Both the position numbers and the translations under genes were made by a program. 64,000 nucleotides of DNA from Pseudomonas sp. SG20056 (GTDB lineage: Bacteria > Pseudomonadota > Gammaproteobacteria > Pseudomonadales > Pseudomonadaceae), in assembly GCF_031764535.1 (NCBI RefSeq), contig NZ_CP134499.1:1550001-1614000 (forward strand), in the 5' to 3' direction. Below are positions 47,048 to 56,748 of this stretch, in pieces (within the stretch, counting starts at the first letter, position 1; each line of letters opens with the position of its first letter). The notes below the pieces were generated by a model that did not search any database, was not told the DNA's origin, and saw nothing but the letters and a program-made list of their open reading frames with translations.

Positions 47048-49003
47048 TTACTCGCGTAGATCGATAGCCTCAGGCTCGCCCAGGTCAAACAGCTGTACCG
47101 GGTCGCGCGGCAGGATGCCGGGACGGTAGTTCTCGCGGATATCGCCAAGCACACGGATATCGCTGTATTTCTTCCCGGACAACGCCGCCATACCGGCCGC
47201 GTCGCGAATCACGGTCGGGCGTAGGAACACCATCAAGTTGCGCTTGATGCGGGTTTCCTTGGTCGAGCGAAACAGGGCGCCCACCAGCGGAATATCGCCG
47301 AGCAGTGGCACCTTGGAGTCGGCTTGGGTCACGTCATCCTGAATCAACCCGCCGAGCACGATGACCTGGCCGTTTTCGGCAAGGATGGTGCTCTTGATCG
47401 AGCGTTTGTTGGTGATCAGGTCGACGGCATTAACGCCCTGGCTGGTGGGGGCAATGGAGGAGATTTCCTGCTCGATTTCCAGGCGAAGGCTGGCGCCATC
47501 GTTGATATGCGGGGTGACCTTGAGGGTTACGCCGATGTCCTGGCGCTCGATGGTGGTGAAGGGGTTATCGGCACCCGAAGCGCTGGTGGTGAAGGAACCA
47601 GTCTGGAAGGGCACGTTCTGCCCGACCAGGATTTCCGCCTTCTGGTGGTCCAGAGTCAGCAGGCTCGGTGTGGACAATAGATTGCTCTTGCTGTTGGCTG
47701 ACAGGGCGGTAATCAGCACGCCAAAACTGTCAGTGCCCAGGCCGATGATTGCGCCGTCCGGCAGGTTGGCCAGGGTGTTGTTATCGGTGCCGCTGTCGTT
47801 GCCGCTGTCCTGAATGGCTTGCAGTACTCGGCCCACTGACAGCCCGGTGCCGCTGAAATTGGTTCCACCCAGGCCACCGGTGCTGCCACGGGCATCCACG
47901 GCCCATTGCACGCCTAGGGCGTCGCTGATATCACCGGAAACTTCGACAATCGCCGCCTCGACCATCACCTGAGCGCGCGGTACATCCAGCTGGCGCACGA
48001 TATCTTCCAGGGTCGCCACCACGTCAGGTTCGGCCAGCAGCACCAGGGCGTTGAGGCTTTCATCCGCGCGGATCAGGATGGTTTGCGGTTTGCCGGTGGT
48101 TTCGCCGCCAGCTTCGGGTTTGAGCTTTTCGGAAATTTCGCCGAGGGTTTCCGCCAGGCTCTTGGCATCGCCATGGCGCAGGCGGATCACTCGGGTATTG
48201 GCCGAGCGGCTGGTGGGGGTGTCCAGCGATTGTGCCAGGGCCACCAATTTGGCCCGCGCGGCCGGCGGGCCGAGCAGAATCAGGCGGTTGGTGCGGCCGT
48301 CAGCAATCACCTGAGTGCCGGACGCACCCTTGGCCTGACCACGGTCCACGGCATTGCGCAGCACTTCGGCGGTGTCCATGACCCAGGCGTGTTGCAGATT
48401 GAGCACGCTGTAGTCGTTTTGGCCTTTCTGGTCGAGCTGACGCAGCAGGTCTTCGATGCGTTCAATATTGGCTGTACGGTCACTGATGATGATCGCGTTG
48501 GCGCTGCTGATCGCCGCCAGGTGGCCGTACTGCGGCACCAGTGGGCGGATCAGCGGAATCAACTCGGTGGCCGAGCCGTGCTGCACCTGGATCAGTCGGG
48601 TTTCCAGGCGGTCTGGTGCGTTGCGCCCGGCGTCCGCATCGGCCTTGGCCTCGGCGTTGGGCACGATACGCGCCTGATCACCTTGGGTAATGACGCTGAA
48701 GCCGTGGGTGGCCATTACCGAGAGAAACAGCTGATAAACCTCGGTCAGCGTCAGCGGGCTGTTGGACACCACACTGACCTGACCCTTGACCCGTGGATCG
48801 ACGACAAAGGTCTGCCCGCTGATCTGCGCCACCTGGTCGATAAACTCGCGAATATCGGCGCCCTTGAGGTTGATGGTCCAGCTTTCTTCCTGCTGGCTGG
48901 CACTCGGCGCGACGGCGGTGACGGCGGCGCTCAGTGGCAGCGGACTGCAGGCGAGGCCAGCGGCCAGCAGGGCGAAGGTAAGGCGCGAGAGAGTCGGGGT
49001 CAT
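47048..49003 (-). CDS. xcpQ: Type II secretin XcpQ (GspD)
   Basis: Outer-membrane channel of the type II secretion system. 651 aa: signal peptide (~1-28), periplasmic N0 domain (~38-110), N1-N3 repeats (~130-340), and the secretin barrel (~380-600) containing QVMVEAAIVEVSGD, VPLLGDIPLVGALF and RNLMVFLRPTVIRD. ATG 49003 gives a proper signal peptide; the longer frame is rejected. Xcp signals exoproteins such as elastase and lipases for export in Pseudomonas. Co-transcribed with xcpP, whose stop is 4 bases upstream. Confidence 0.97.
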   Translation of the reverse strand: MTPTLSRLTFALLAAGLACSPLPLSAAVTAVAPSASQQEESWTINLKGADIREFIDQVAQISGQTFVVDPRVKGQVSVVSNSPLTLTEVYQLFLSVMATHGFSVITQGDQARIVPNAEAKADADAGRNAPDRLETRLIQVQHGSATELIPLIRPLVPQYGHLAAISSANAIIISDRTANIERIEDLLRQLDQKGQNDYSVLNLQHAWVMDTAEVLRNAVDRGQAKGASGTQVIADGRTNRLILLGPPAARAKLVALAQSLDTPTSRSANTRVIRLRHGDAKSLAETLGEISEKLKPEAGGETTGKPQTILIRADESLNALVLLAEPDVVATLEDIVRQLDVPRAQVMVEAAIVEVSGDISDALGVQWAVDARGSTGGLGGTNFSGTGLSVGRVLQAIQDSGNDSGTDNNTLANLPDGAIIGLGTDSFGVLITALSANSKSNLLSTPSLLTLDHQKAEILVGQNVPFQTGSFTTSASGADNPFTTIERQDIGVTLKVTPHINDGASLRLEIEQEISSIAPTSQGVNAVDLITNKRSIKSTILAENGQVIVLGGLIQDDVTQADSKVPLLGDIPLVGALFRSTKETRIKRNLMVFLRPTVIRDAAGMAALSGKKYSDIRVLGDIRENYRPGILPRDPVQLFDLGEPEAIDLRE

Positions 49004-49007
49004 CGTG

Positions 49008-49664
49008 TCAGTTTTCTTCCATGGGCTGTTCGGTGGGTTCTGCAGTCTCAGGCAGACTGCCGGAGTCCTGCATCTGCTGGCGCAGGGCGTCCATACGCTC
49101 ACGCAGTTGGCTCAGATCATCGGATTCCATTTCGCTGAGCTGCTCAAGCGGGTCGGCCATGACCTCCTGAGTGTTGCTCTGCAGGCTGCCAGCGGTCGAA
49201 CTATTGAGTGGGAAACTGAGGCTTTCGCGGCGGCCATTGCGCAGCAGCTCGACGCGGTCGGCGGCCACCGAATGCAGGCGCACGCCGCTGCTGATTTCGC
49301 TGTTGACGCTGTAGCGCTGGGCAGTGCTGCCTTCGCTGAGGATGATGGCAGTGGAGCGTTGCGGATCGGCATGGACAAAGCTGCCGAGCAGGGTAAGGCG
49401 CAGGTTGGTACTGGGCGCAGGGCCATCAGTGGCGGCGCTGCTGGTGCCGAACAGTTGGCCGATCTCGGGATTGACTGCTGCCACTGGCGCTTCGCTTGTG
49501 CTGTTGCTGCTGGCTGCCACTGGCGCGCGCAGCAAACGTAGCCAGTCGGCGCTTTGCCAGGCCAGGCTGACGCTCATCGCAAGTATCAGCGCGATGCCAG
49601 CAAGGGAGGTGGCCTGGCGCTGTAGCCAGCGTTGGGGAGCCGTAAGCTGCAAGGGGGGCGTCAC
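49008..49664 (-). CDS. xcpP: Type II secretion protein XcpP (GspC)
   Basis: Inner-membrane clamp that links the platform to the secretin. 218 aa: membrane segment (~20-40), homology region (~65-145; IGQLFGTSS, LRLTLLGSFVHADPQRSTAI), and a C-terminal coiled-coil stretch (~170-205) as in the Pseudomonas protein, in place of a PDZ domain. GTG start at 49664 is provisional because GGAG sits almost adjacent to it. Divergent from xcpR across a 238-base region. Confidence 0.93.
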   Translation of the reverse strand: MTPPLQLTAPQRWLQRQATSLAGIALILAMSVSLAWQSADWLRLLRAPVAASSNSTSEAPVAAVNPEIGQLFGTSSAATDGPAPSTNLRLTLLGSFVHADPQRSTAIILSEGSTAQRYSVNSEISSGVRLHSVAADRVELLRNGRRESLSFPLNSSTAGSLQSNTQEVMADPLEQLSEMESDDLSQLRERMDALRQQMQDSGSLPETAEPTEQPMEEN

Positions 49665-49902
49665 TCCGTAACTTATTATTATGTGGTGTGGTTCGCGCGC
49701 TGATCATAGACATTTGCCAAGCATTTGGCAGCCCCTGGTTGGGGTAGTGTGTAGACCAGTTCAATGTGCTAAAGATAGCGCGCTGTTTTTCGCTCTATTG
49801 CGGCTAACTTACAACAACTATGTTGCAAAACCCCAGTTTTTGAGCCCTCGCTTGATATTCTTGGGTTCATCATCAGCTTTCTGTGCTTAAGGCATATTAC
49901 GG
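49665..49902. promoter_or_regulatory. Divergent xcpP-xcpR control region
   Basis: Two inverted repeats are visible: TGCCAA-GCAT-TTGGCA (49715-49730) and CAACA-ACTA-TGTTG (49812-49825). No recognisable quorum-sensing las/rhl box (CT-N12-AG) was found by eye. The two repeats are candidates for regulator sites. Confidence 0.5.
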
Positions 49903-51390
49903 ATGAATGCGTTGCTTACAGAAGTGCCATCACGGCGTTTACCTTTCAGCTTTGCCAGGCGTCACGGTGTGGTCCTCGTAGTGGAGGGTGGTGTCCCTTG
50001 CCTGGCTTATCGTGTGGGTGTCGAGTTGGTGGCGCTGAGCGAGGCGCAGCGTTTTGTCGGTGCACAGCTGTCGTTGCAGGCGCTGTCGGCAGAGGCCTTC
50101 GAGCAGGCCCTGGCCAAGGCCTATCAGCATGATTCGGCGTCCATGCAGCTGGCCGAGGATATCGGCGGTAGCCTGGATCTGGCGGCATTGGCCGAGCAGG
50201 TGCCGGAAACCGAAGACCTGCTGGAGCAGGAAGACGACGCGCCGATCATCCGCCTGATTAACGCCATCCTCGGCGAAGCGATCAAAGAAAACGCCTCGGA
50301 CATCCACCTGGAAACCTTCGAAAAACGCTTAGTCGTGCGCTTCCGGGTGGACGGTATCCTGCGTGAAGTGCTGGAGCCCAAGCGAGAACTGGCGGCGTTA
50401 TTGGTTTCGCGGATCAAGGTCATGGCGCGGTTGGATATCGCTGAAAAGCGCATCCCGCAGGATGGCCGTATTTCCCTGAAAGTCGGTGGCCGCGAGGTCG
50501 ACGTGCGGGTTTCGACCCTGCCCTCGGCCAATGGCGAGCGCGTGGTGTTACGTCTGCTCGACAAGCAGGCCGGCCGTCTCAACCTGCAACACTTGGGCAT
50601 GAGCCCGCGTGACCGCGATCAGATGGAAGCCACGGTGCGCAAGCCTCACGGCATTCTGCTGGTCACCGGGCCTACCGGTTCCGGTAAGACCACCACGCTG
50701 TACGCCAGCCTGGTCAGCCTGAATGACCGCACACGCAATATTCTTACCGTTGAAGACCCGATCGAATATCACCTCGAAGGCATTGGCCAGACCCAGGTTA
50801 ACTCCAAGGTCGATATGACCTTTGCCCGTGGCCTGCGCGCCATCCTGCGTCAGGACCCAGATGTGGTGATGGTCGGCGAGATTCGCGACAAGGAAACCGC
50901 CGAAATCGCCGTGCAGGCCTCGTTGACCGGCCACCTGGTGCTCTCGACCCTGCACACCAACAGCGCCATCGGCGCGATTACCCGTCTGGTGGACATGGGC
51001 ATTGAGCCGTTCCTGCTGTCGTCATCCTTGCTCGGCGTGCTGGCCCAGCGTTTGGTGCGGGTACTTTGCCCGCATTGCAAAGAGGCCTATCAGGCCGACG
51101 AAGCCGAGTGCACATTACTCGGCGTGCCGTTCGCATCGCCACCGACCCTATACCACGCCCGCGGCTGCGCCGAGTGCCATCAGCAGGGTTACCGTGGCCG
51201 CACCGGCATCTACGAGTTAGTGGTGTTTGATGACCACTTGCGCACCCTGATTCACAACGCCGCTTCCGAGCAGGACATGACCCGTCACGCCCGCACCCTC
51301 GGCCCGAGCATCCGTGAGGATGGCCGGCGCAAGGTGCTGGAAGGGGCGACCACGGTTGAGGAAGTGCTGCGCGTGACCCGAGAAGAATAA
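49903..51390 (+). CDS. xcpR: Type II secretion ATPase XcpR (GspE)
   Basis: Cytoplasmic hexameric ATPase that powers pseudopilus assembly. 495 aa; Walker A GPTGSGKT at 256-263, Asp box and Walker [13 protein letters not shown], His box STLHTNSA, and a zinc-binding module with cysteines 389, 392, 422 and 425. N-terminal ~100 residues interact with the XcpY partner. Its stop overlaps xcpS by one base. Confidence 0.98.
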   Translation: MNALLTEVPSRRLPFSFARRHGVVLVVEGGVPCLAYRVGVELVALSEAQRFVGAQLSLQALSAEAFEQALAKAYQHDSASMQLAEDIGGSLDLAALAEQVPETEDLLEQEDDAPIIRLINAILGEAIKENASDIHLETFEKRLVVRFRVDGILREVLEPKRELAALLVSRIKVMARLDIAEKRIPQDGRISLKVGGREVDVRVSTLPSANGERVVLRLLDKQAGRLNLQHLGMSPRDRDQMEATVRKPHGILLVTGPTGSGKTTTLYASLVSLNDRTRNILTVEDPIEYHLEGIGQTQVNSKVDMTFARGLRAILRQDPDVVMVGEIRDKETAEIAVQASLTGHLVLSTLHTNSAIGAITRLVDMGIEPFLLSSSLLGVLAQRLVRVLCPHCKEAYQADEAECTLLGVPFASPPTLYHARGCAECHQQGYRGRTGIYELVVFDDHLRTLIHNAASEQDMTRHARTLGPSIREDGRRKVLEGATTVEEVLRVTREE

Positions 51391-52607
51391 TGGCCGCGTT
51401 CGAATACCTCGCCCTCGACGGCAAAGGTCGCCAGCAGAAAGGTGTGCTGGAAGCTGACAGTGCGCGCCAGGTGCGGCAGATACTGCGTGAACGGCAATTG
51501 GCGCCGCTGGATGTCAAAGCCACTCGCACCCGTGAAAATGCAGGCGCAGGCTCGCACTTCAGTTTTGCTCGCGGTATCTCGGCTCGCGATCTGGCGTTGA
51601 TCACCCGGCAATTGGCGACCCTGGTGCAGGCTGCGCTGCCAATTGAGGAAGCCTTGCGTGCAGCTGCAGCTCAGGCCAGTTCGCCGCGTATCCAAAGCAT
51701 GCTGCTGGCCGTGCGCGCGCGGGTGTTGGAAGGTCATGACCTGGCCAGCAGCCTGAAAGAATTCCCTTCGGCTTTCCCCGAGTTGTATCGCGCCACTGTC
51801 GCGGCGGGCGAGCATGCCGGCCATCTGGGCCCGGTGCTGGAGCAATTGGCCGATTACACCGAACAACGTCATCAATCGCGGCAGAAAATTCAACTGGCGC
51901 TGCTTTATCCACTGATTCTGATGTGCGCCTCGCTACTGATTGTCGGCTTCCTGCTCGGTTATGTGGTGCCGGATGTGGTGCGGGTGTTTGTTGACTCCGG
52001 GCAAACCCTGCCGGCGCTGACTCGCGGTCTGATTGCCCTGAGCGATTGGGTCAAAGGCTGGGGCTGGCTGGCGGTGATTCTCGCCATCCTGGGCGTGTTC
52101 GCCCTGCGCTGGGCGCTGCGTGATGATGCGGTCAAAGCGCGCTGGCACGGTTTTTTGCTGCGCATCCCGCTGGTAGGGCGCTTGATTCGTGCCACTGACT
52201 GCGCACGGTTTGCTTCGACCTTGGCCATTCTGACCCGCAGCGGTGTGCCGTTGGTTGAAGCCCTGGGCATCGGCGCACAGGTGATCGCCAATCTGGTGAT
52301 TCGCGCTGACGTGGTGATTGCCGCGCAGAAGGTGCGCGAGGGCGGCAGCCTGACCCGCGCGCTGGAGGCCAGCGGGCAATTTCCGCCGATGATGCTGCAT
52401 ATGATCGCCAGCGGCGAACGCTCGGGTGAGCTGGATCAGATGCTGGCGCGTACCGCGCGCAATCAGGAAAACGATTTGGGTGCCCAGGTGGCGCTGCTGG
52501 TGGGGCTGTTCGAGCCCTTTATGCTGGTCTTTATGGGGGTAGTGGTGCTGGTGATCGTACTGGCCATTCTGCTGCCGATTCTGTCTCTCAATCAGTTGGT
52601 GGGGTAA
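51390..52607 (+). CDS. xcpS: Type II secretion platform protein XcpS (GspF)
   Basis: 405-aa polytopic inner-membrane protein of the secretion platform. Two GspF cytoplasmic repeats (about 55-190 and 270-390), each with a FPxxFPxLY/MMLHMIASGE-type motif, separated by three membrane segments (~165-195, ~215-240, ~370-395). Begins one base inside the xcpR stop. Confidence 0.97.
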   Translation: MAAFEYLALDGKGRQQKGVLEADSARQVRQILRERQLAPLDVKATRTRENAGAGSHFSFARGISARDLALITRQLATLVQAALPIEEALRAAAAQASSPRIQSMLLAVRARVLEGHDLASSLKEFPSAFPELYRATVAAGEHAGHLGPVLEQLADYTEQRHQSRQKIQLALLYPLILMCASLLIVGFLLGYVVPDVVRVFVDSGQTLPALTRGLIALSDWVKGWGWLAVILAILGVFALRWALRDDAVKARWHGFLLRIPLVGRLIRATDCARFASTLAILTRSGVPLVEALGIGAQVIANLVIRADVVIAAQKVREGGSLTRALEASGQFPPMMLHMIASGERSGELDQMLARTARNQENDLGAQVALLVGLFEPFMLVFMGVVVLVIVLAILLPILSLNQLVG

Positions 52608-52610
52608 GCA

Positions 52611-53036
52611 GTGAACAAGCGTCAATCAGGTTTTACGCTGATCGAAATCATGGTGGTGGTGGTGATCCTCGGCATCCTCGCAGCATTAGTGGTGCCGCAG
52701 GTAATGAGCCGGCCTGATCAGGCCAAGGTCACCGTGGCCAAGGGCGATATCAAGGCTGTAGCGGCCGCGCTGGATATGTACAAGCTGGATAACCATGCCT
52801 ACCCGAGTACCCAGCAGGGTCTGGAAGCGCTGGTGAAGAAGCCCTCCGGCAATCCGCAGCCGAAGAATTGGAACCGCGACGGCTACCTCAAGCGTCTGCC
52901 GGTCGATCCGTGGGGCAACGTCTACCAATACCTGGCTCCGGGCACCAAGGGCGCTTTCGACCTGTATTCCCTGGGCGCCGACGGCAAGGATGGCGGCAGT
53001 GATCAGGATGCCGATATCGGTAACTGGGATCTCTGA
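52611..53036 (+). CDS. xcpT: Major pseudopilin XcpT (GspG)
   Basis: Main subunit of the type II secretion pseudopilus. Prepilin signal QSG-FTLIEIMVVVVIL with cleavage after Gly7 and the Glu5 of the mature protein; calcium-binding C-terminal GADGKDGGSDQDADIG. 141 aa, GTG start. Processed by a prepilin peptidase (PilD/XcpA) not in the window. Confidence 0.97.
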   Translation: MNKRQSGFTLIEIMVVVVILGILAALVVPQVMSRPDQAKVTVAKGDIKAVAAALDMYKLDNHAYPSTQQGLEALVKKPSGNPQPKNWNRDGYLKRLPVDPWGNVYQYLAPGTKGAFDLYSLGADGKDGGSDQDADIGNWDL

Positions 53037-53041
53037 TTCCC

Positions 53042-53584
53042 ATGCGCCAGCAACCGAGCCAGGCTGGGGGCTTTACCCTGATCGAACTGCTGGTGGTGCT
53101 GGTGATTCTTGGCAGCCTGATCGGTATTGCGGTGCTCAGCGTGGGCATCGCCGGTCCGGGGCGCGAGTTGCATAACGAAGCCGAACGGCTGGCCGGATTG
53201 ATTGGCGTGCTGGCCGAGGAAGCGGTGCTGGATAACCAGGAGTACGGCCTGCTGCTCAGTCGCGAGGCCTATCAGGTGCTGCGCTACGACTCGGCGAAAC
53301 AGAGTTGGCAGGCCTTGTCGGCCAAGCCCCATAAGCTGCCGGGCTGGGCCGAGCTGAGTGTCGAGCTGGAAGGTGCGGCGCTGGAGCTACCGCTGCCTGA
53401 GGGCGAAAAATCCAGCAAAGGTGCACTGACGCCACAGTTGTTGTTGCTGTCGAGCGGGGAAATCAGCCCGTTTCGTTTACGCCTAGCCGAGCGCCGCGCC
53501 GATGGGCTGCGCCTGCAATTGGTCAGTGATGGTTTTCAGCTGCCCAAGGTCGAGAGCGAGCAGCCGGCAGGGCGCAAACGATGA
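53042..53584 (+). CDS. xcpU: Minor pseudopilin XcpU (GspH)
   Basis: 180 aa, type IV prepilin signal GG-FTLIELLVVLVIL and a longer variable C-terminal domain. Expected in the pseudopilus tip complex with XcpV, XcpW and XcpX. ATG 53042 is 5 bases after the xcpT stop. Stop overlaps xcpV by ATGA. Confidence 0.93.
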   Translation: MRQQPSQAGGFTLIELLVVLVILGSLIGIAVLSVGIAGPGRELHNEAERLAGLIGVLAEEAVLDNQEYGLLLSREAYQVLRYDSAKQSWQALSAKPHKLPGWAELSVELEGAALELPLPEGEKSSKGALTPQLLLLSSGEISPFRLRLAERRADGLRLQLVSDGFQLPKVESEQPAGRKR

Positions 53585-53970
53585 GGCGCGCGGGCGGCTT
53601 TACCCTGCTTGAGGTGCTGGTTGCTTTGGCTATTTTCGCGCTGGTCGCTGCCAGTGTGCTGACCGCCACCGCGCGCAGCCTGCAAACCGCCTCGCGCCTG
53701 GAAGACAAGACCCTGGCCATGTGGATCGCCGACAACCAGCTGGCGGAGTTGCAGTTGTCGAAGACTCCGGTGGCCGATGGCCGCGACCAGGGCGAGGTGG
53801 ATTTCGCCGGGCGGCGCTGGCAGTGGCAAAGCGAGGTGCTGGCCACCAGCGAGGCCGATATGCGCCGCGTCACCCTGTGGGTCGCGCCCGCAGAGCAGGG
53901 GCGTTCGGGCGGCGATGTACGTGAGCGCGCGGTGGTCAGCCTGAACGGTTTTCTCGGGGTGCTGCCATGA
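53581..53970 (+). CDS. xcpV: Minor pseudopilin XcpV (GspI)
   Basis: 129 aa with prepilin signal RAGG-FTLLEVLVALAIFAL. XcpV nucleates the tip complex and recruits XcpW and XcpX in P. aeruginosa. Coupled by ATGA to genes on both sides. Confidence 0.95.
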   Translation: MRRAGGFTLLEVLVALAIFALVAASVLTATARSLQTASRLEDKTLAMWIADNQLAELQLSKTPVADGRDQGEVDFAGRRWQWQSEVLATSEADMRRVTLWVAPAEQGRSGGDVRERAVVSLNGFLGVLP

Positions 53971-54653
53971 GGGCGGCGCGCGGTTTTACCCTGCTCGAAT
54001 TGCTGATCGCCATCGCCATCTTTGCGCTGCTGGGGCTGGGCACCTACCGCATGCTCGATAGCGTGCTGCAAACCGATAGGGTCACCCGTGACCATGAACT
54101 GCAACTGCGCGAGCTGGTGCGCGCCATGGGCGCATTCGAGCGCGATGTGTTGCAGGTGCAGGCCAGGTCCACGCGTGATCCATTTGGTGATCCGCGCGCC
54201 GCTTTGGTTGGTGAGGACCTGGATAACCCAGCTCTGGAGCTGACCCGCAGCGGCTGGCGCAATCCCTTGGGGCAATCGCGCTCCGGTTTGCAGCGGGTGC
54301 GCTGGCAGCTCAGTGGTGAGCAGTGGCAACGTCAGTACTGGACGGTGCTGGATCAGGCGCAGGACAGCCAGCCGCAGGTGCAACAGGCGCTGGATGGGGT
54401 CACCCGACTGCAGTTGCGTTATCTGGATCAGGAAGGCACTTGGCAGACCAGTTGGCCGCCTCTGGGCAACAACCCGGACGATGCACTCAAGCTGTTGCCG
54501 CAGGCCGTTGAACTGGTGCTGGAGCATCGCCGTTATGGTGAGCTGCGCCGTGTGCTGCGCCTGCCCGAAGGCTTGCCGGAGCGTCTGCAACAGGCGCCTG
54601 AACCGAGTCCAGATGATTCTGGTGAAGATATTCCCGAGGAGCCGCGCTTATGA
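53967..54653 (+). CDS. xcpW: Minor pseudopilin XcpW (GspJ)
   Basis: 228 aa with prepilin signal ARG-FTLLELLIAIAIFAL. C-terminal beta-rich domain typical of GspJ. It overlaps xcpV and xcpX by 4 bases each. Confidence 0.95.
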   Translation: MRAARGFTLLELLIAIAIFALLGLGTYRMLDSVLQTDRVTRDHELQLRELVRAMGAFERDVLQVQARSTRDPFGDPRAALVGEDLDNPALELTRSGWRNPLGQSRSGLQRVRWQLSGEQWQRQYWTVLDQAQDSQPQVQQALDGVTRLQLRYLDQEGTWQTSWPPLGNNPDDALKLLPQAVELVLEHRRYGELRRVLRLPEGLPERLQQAPEPSPDDSGEDIPEEPRL

Positions 54654-55615
54654 GTCGGCAGCGTGGTATGGCGCTGATCACCGTGTTGCTGGTGGTGGCG
54701 GTGGTGACTGTGGTCAGCGCCGGGATTATCGCCCGTCAGCAGCTGTCGATCCGCAGCAGCGCCAATCAGCTGCATGTGCGTCAGGCCTGGCATTACGCCC
54801 TGGGCGGCGAGACCCTGGCTAAAGCCATTCTGCAGCGCGACCTGCGCGAGGGCGATCCGCGTGCCCCGGTGGATCATCCAGGTGAGGCCTGGGCCAAGTC
54901 GCGCGCACCCTTTGCCTTGGATGAAGGCGGCGCCTTGCGGGTGCAGATTAGCGACCCGAGCGGGCGTTTCAACCTCAACAGTTTGCTACGTCAGGGCCAG
55001 CCCAACGAGGCCGCCGTGGCGCAATTTCGCCGTCTGCTGCTTGGGCTGCAAATCGAAGCGCCTTACGCCGAGCGCCTGCTCGACTGGCTGGATGCTGACG
55101 ATCAGCCTAGCGGCGGTTACGGTGCGGAAGACAATCAATATCTGTTGGCGCAGCCGCCTTATCGTGCGGGCAATCGCGAGTTGAAGGATGTCTCCGAGCT
55201 GCGCCTGTTGCTGGAAATGACCGAGGCGGACTACCAGCGCCTATCGCCCTATGTCAGCGCCTTGCCGGCGGATGCCACGCTCAACGTCAATACTGCCAGC
55301 GCGCGCGTGCTGGCCAGCGTGGCTGAAGGGTTGCCGCTGAGTACTGCTCAGGGCCTGGTCGCCGCACGGGGCAGTGAGGGTTATCGTGATTTACCGAGCT
55401 TTACTGCGCAGCTGAGCGGCTTGCAGGTGCAGAGCCAAGGGTTGGCTGTGGGTAGTCAATATTTTCAGGTGCTCAGCGAGGTCACTGTGGGTGAGCGCCG
55501 TCAGGTTTTACGCAGTACCTTGCAGCGCGCCAGCGATGGCAAGTTGTATGTTCTAGCCCGTGATTTGGGGCAGGGCGGTATGCCGCCGGCGCCCGTTGAG
55601 GAAGTCGAACCATGA
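54650..55615 (+). CDS. xcpX: Minor pseudopilin XcpX (GspK)
   Basis: 321 aa, the largest pseudopilin, thought to cap the pseudopilus. Its prepilin signal QRG-MALITVLLVVAV has threonine rather than glutamate at mature position 5, the expected exception for GspK. Contains a large alpha domain (~110-250) and a NVNTASARVLASVAEGL helix-hairpin-helix-like segment. Overlaps neighbours by 4 bases. Confidence 0.95.
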   Translation: MSRQRGMALITVLLVVAVVTVVSAGIIARQQLSIRSSANQLHVRQAWHYALGGETLAKAILQRDLREGDPRAPVDHPGEAWAKSRAPFALDEGGALRVQISDPSGRFNLNSLLRQGQPNEAAVAQFRRLLLGLQIEAPYAERLLDWLDADDQPSGGYGAEDNQYLLAQPPYRAGNRELKDVSELRLLLEMTEADYQRLSPYVSALPADATLNVNTASARVLASVAEGLPLSTAQGLVAARGSEGYRDLPSFTAQLSGLQVQSQGLAVGSQYFQVLSEVTVGERRQVLRSTLQRASDGKLYVLARDLGQGGMPPAPVEEVEP

Positions 55616-56748
55616 GTCAGACCTATGTATTTCTGCCACCCGCCGCTTGTACCGGCGCTCAGGCGGATCTACCCGTGCAGTGGGTGGCCGACGGGGTAAG
55701 CGAAACCCTGGCGTTTGGTGACGCGCAGACGCAGCTTGGCGCCAGCTGGACCCTGGTCCTGCCCGTTGAGGCGGTAACGGCCTGCGCGGTCAATCTGCCG
55801 ACGCGCAAAGCCCGCTGGTTGCGTCAGGCGCTGCCGTTTGCGGTGGAGGAGCTGCTCGCCGAAGAGGTCGAGCTGATGCACCTGGCGTTGGGCGAGCAAT
55901 TAGCCGATGGCCGTCACCGGGTGTTTGCCGTGCGCCGCAGCTGGCTGGCCGGCTGGCTGGCATTATGCCCTACAGCGCCGCAGGCGATTGTGGTGGATGC
56001 CGATCTGTTGCCTGGGCCGGGCACTGCCCTCTTGCCGCTGCACGGCCGCTGGCTGCTGGGCGGCGAGAATGTCACGCGGATGGCCTTGCAAGCTCAGGAC
56101 TGGCCGCAGCTGAGCCCCTTGTGTGTGCAGCCGCAGGTGGCCTGGTGTGACCCGCAGCACCCGGCGCCGCAACCGGTGGATGAACGCATGGCGCTGGCCG
56201 ATCCCTATGTCTGGCTGGCCCAGCAACCGCTGCGCAACAACCTGGCTCAGGGCGAGTTCGCCGTGCAAAGCAGTAGCGGCCAGTGGCAGCGCTGGCGGCC
56301 ATTGTTGGGGCTGGTCGGCATGTGGCTGGTGTTGCAGTGGGGTTTCAATCTGGCGCAGGGCTGGCACTTGCAGCGTCAGGCCGATGAATACGCCGCTGCC
56401 AGCGCCGCGTTGTACAAGGAGCTGTTCCCGCAGGACAGCAAGCTGGTCAACCTGCGTGCGCAGTTTGATCAGCATCTGCAGGCAGGCACGGGCAGCGGAC
56501 AAACCCGTCTGCTCGGCTTGCTTGCCCAGGTTAGCGGCGCACTGGCGGCTGAAGGCGGTCAAGTGCAGATTAGCCAGGTGGATTTCAGTGAGGTGCGCGG
56601 CGATCTGGCTATGCAGGTGCAGGCCGCCGGTTTTGCCGAGTTGGAGCGTCTGCGTGAGCGCTTGCAGGAAAGTGGCCTGGCGGTGCAGCTGGGCTCGGCC
56701 AGTCGGGAAGGGGCAGGCGTCAGCGCGCGCGTGGTGATCGGAGGATGA
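55612..56748 (+). CDS. xcpY: Type II secretion protein XcpY (GspL)
   Basis: 378 aa bitopic inner-membrane protein. Cytoplasmic actin-like domain (~1-220; LPTRKARWLRQALPFAVEE) that anchors XcpR, one membrane segment (~237-257), and a periplasmic ferredoxin-like domain. ATGA overlaps with xcpX and xcpZ. Confidence 0.95.
   Translation: MSQTYVFLPPAACTGAQADLPVQWVADGVSETLAFGDAQTQLGASWTLVLPVEAVTACAVNLPTRKARWLRQALPFAVEELLAEEVELMHLALGEQLADGRHRVFAVRRSWLAGWLALCPTAPQAIVVDADLLPGPGTALLPLHGRWLLGGENVTRMALQAQDWPQLSPLCVQPQVAWCDPQHPAPQPVDERMALADPYVWLAQQPLRNNLAQGEFAVQSSSGQWQRWRPLLGLVGMWLVLQWGFNLAQGWHLQRQADEYAAASAALYKELFPQDSKLVNLRAQFDQHLQAGTGSGQTRLLGLLAQVSGALAAEGGQVQISQVDFSEVRGDLAMQVQAAGFAELERLRERLQESGLAVQLGSASREGAGVSARVVIGG

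Noticed and set aside
49665..49902. las/rhl box controlling xcp
   Set aside because: No CT-N12-AG with proper flanking dyad was found by eye.
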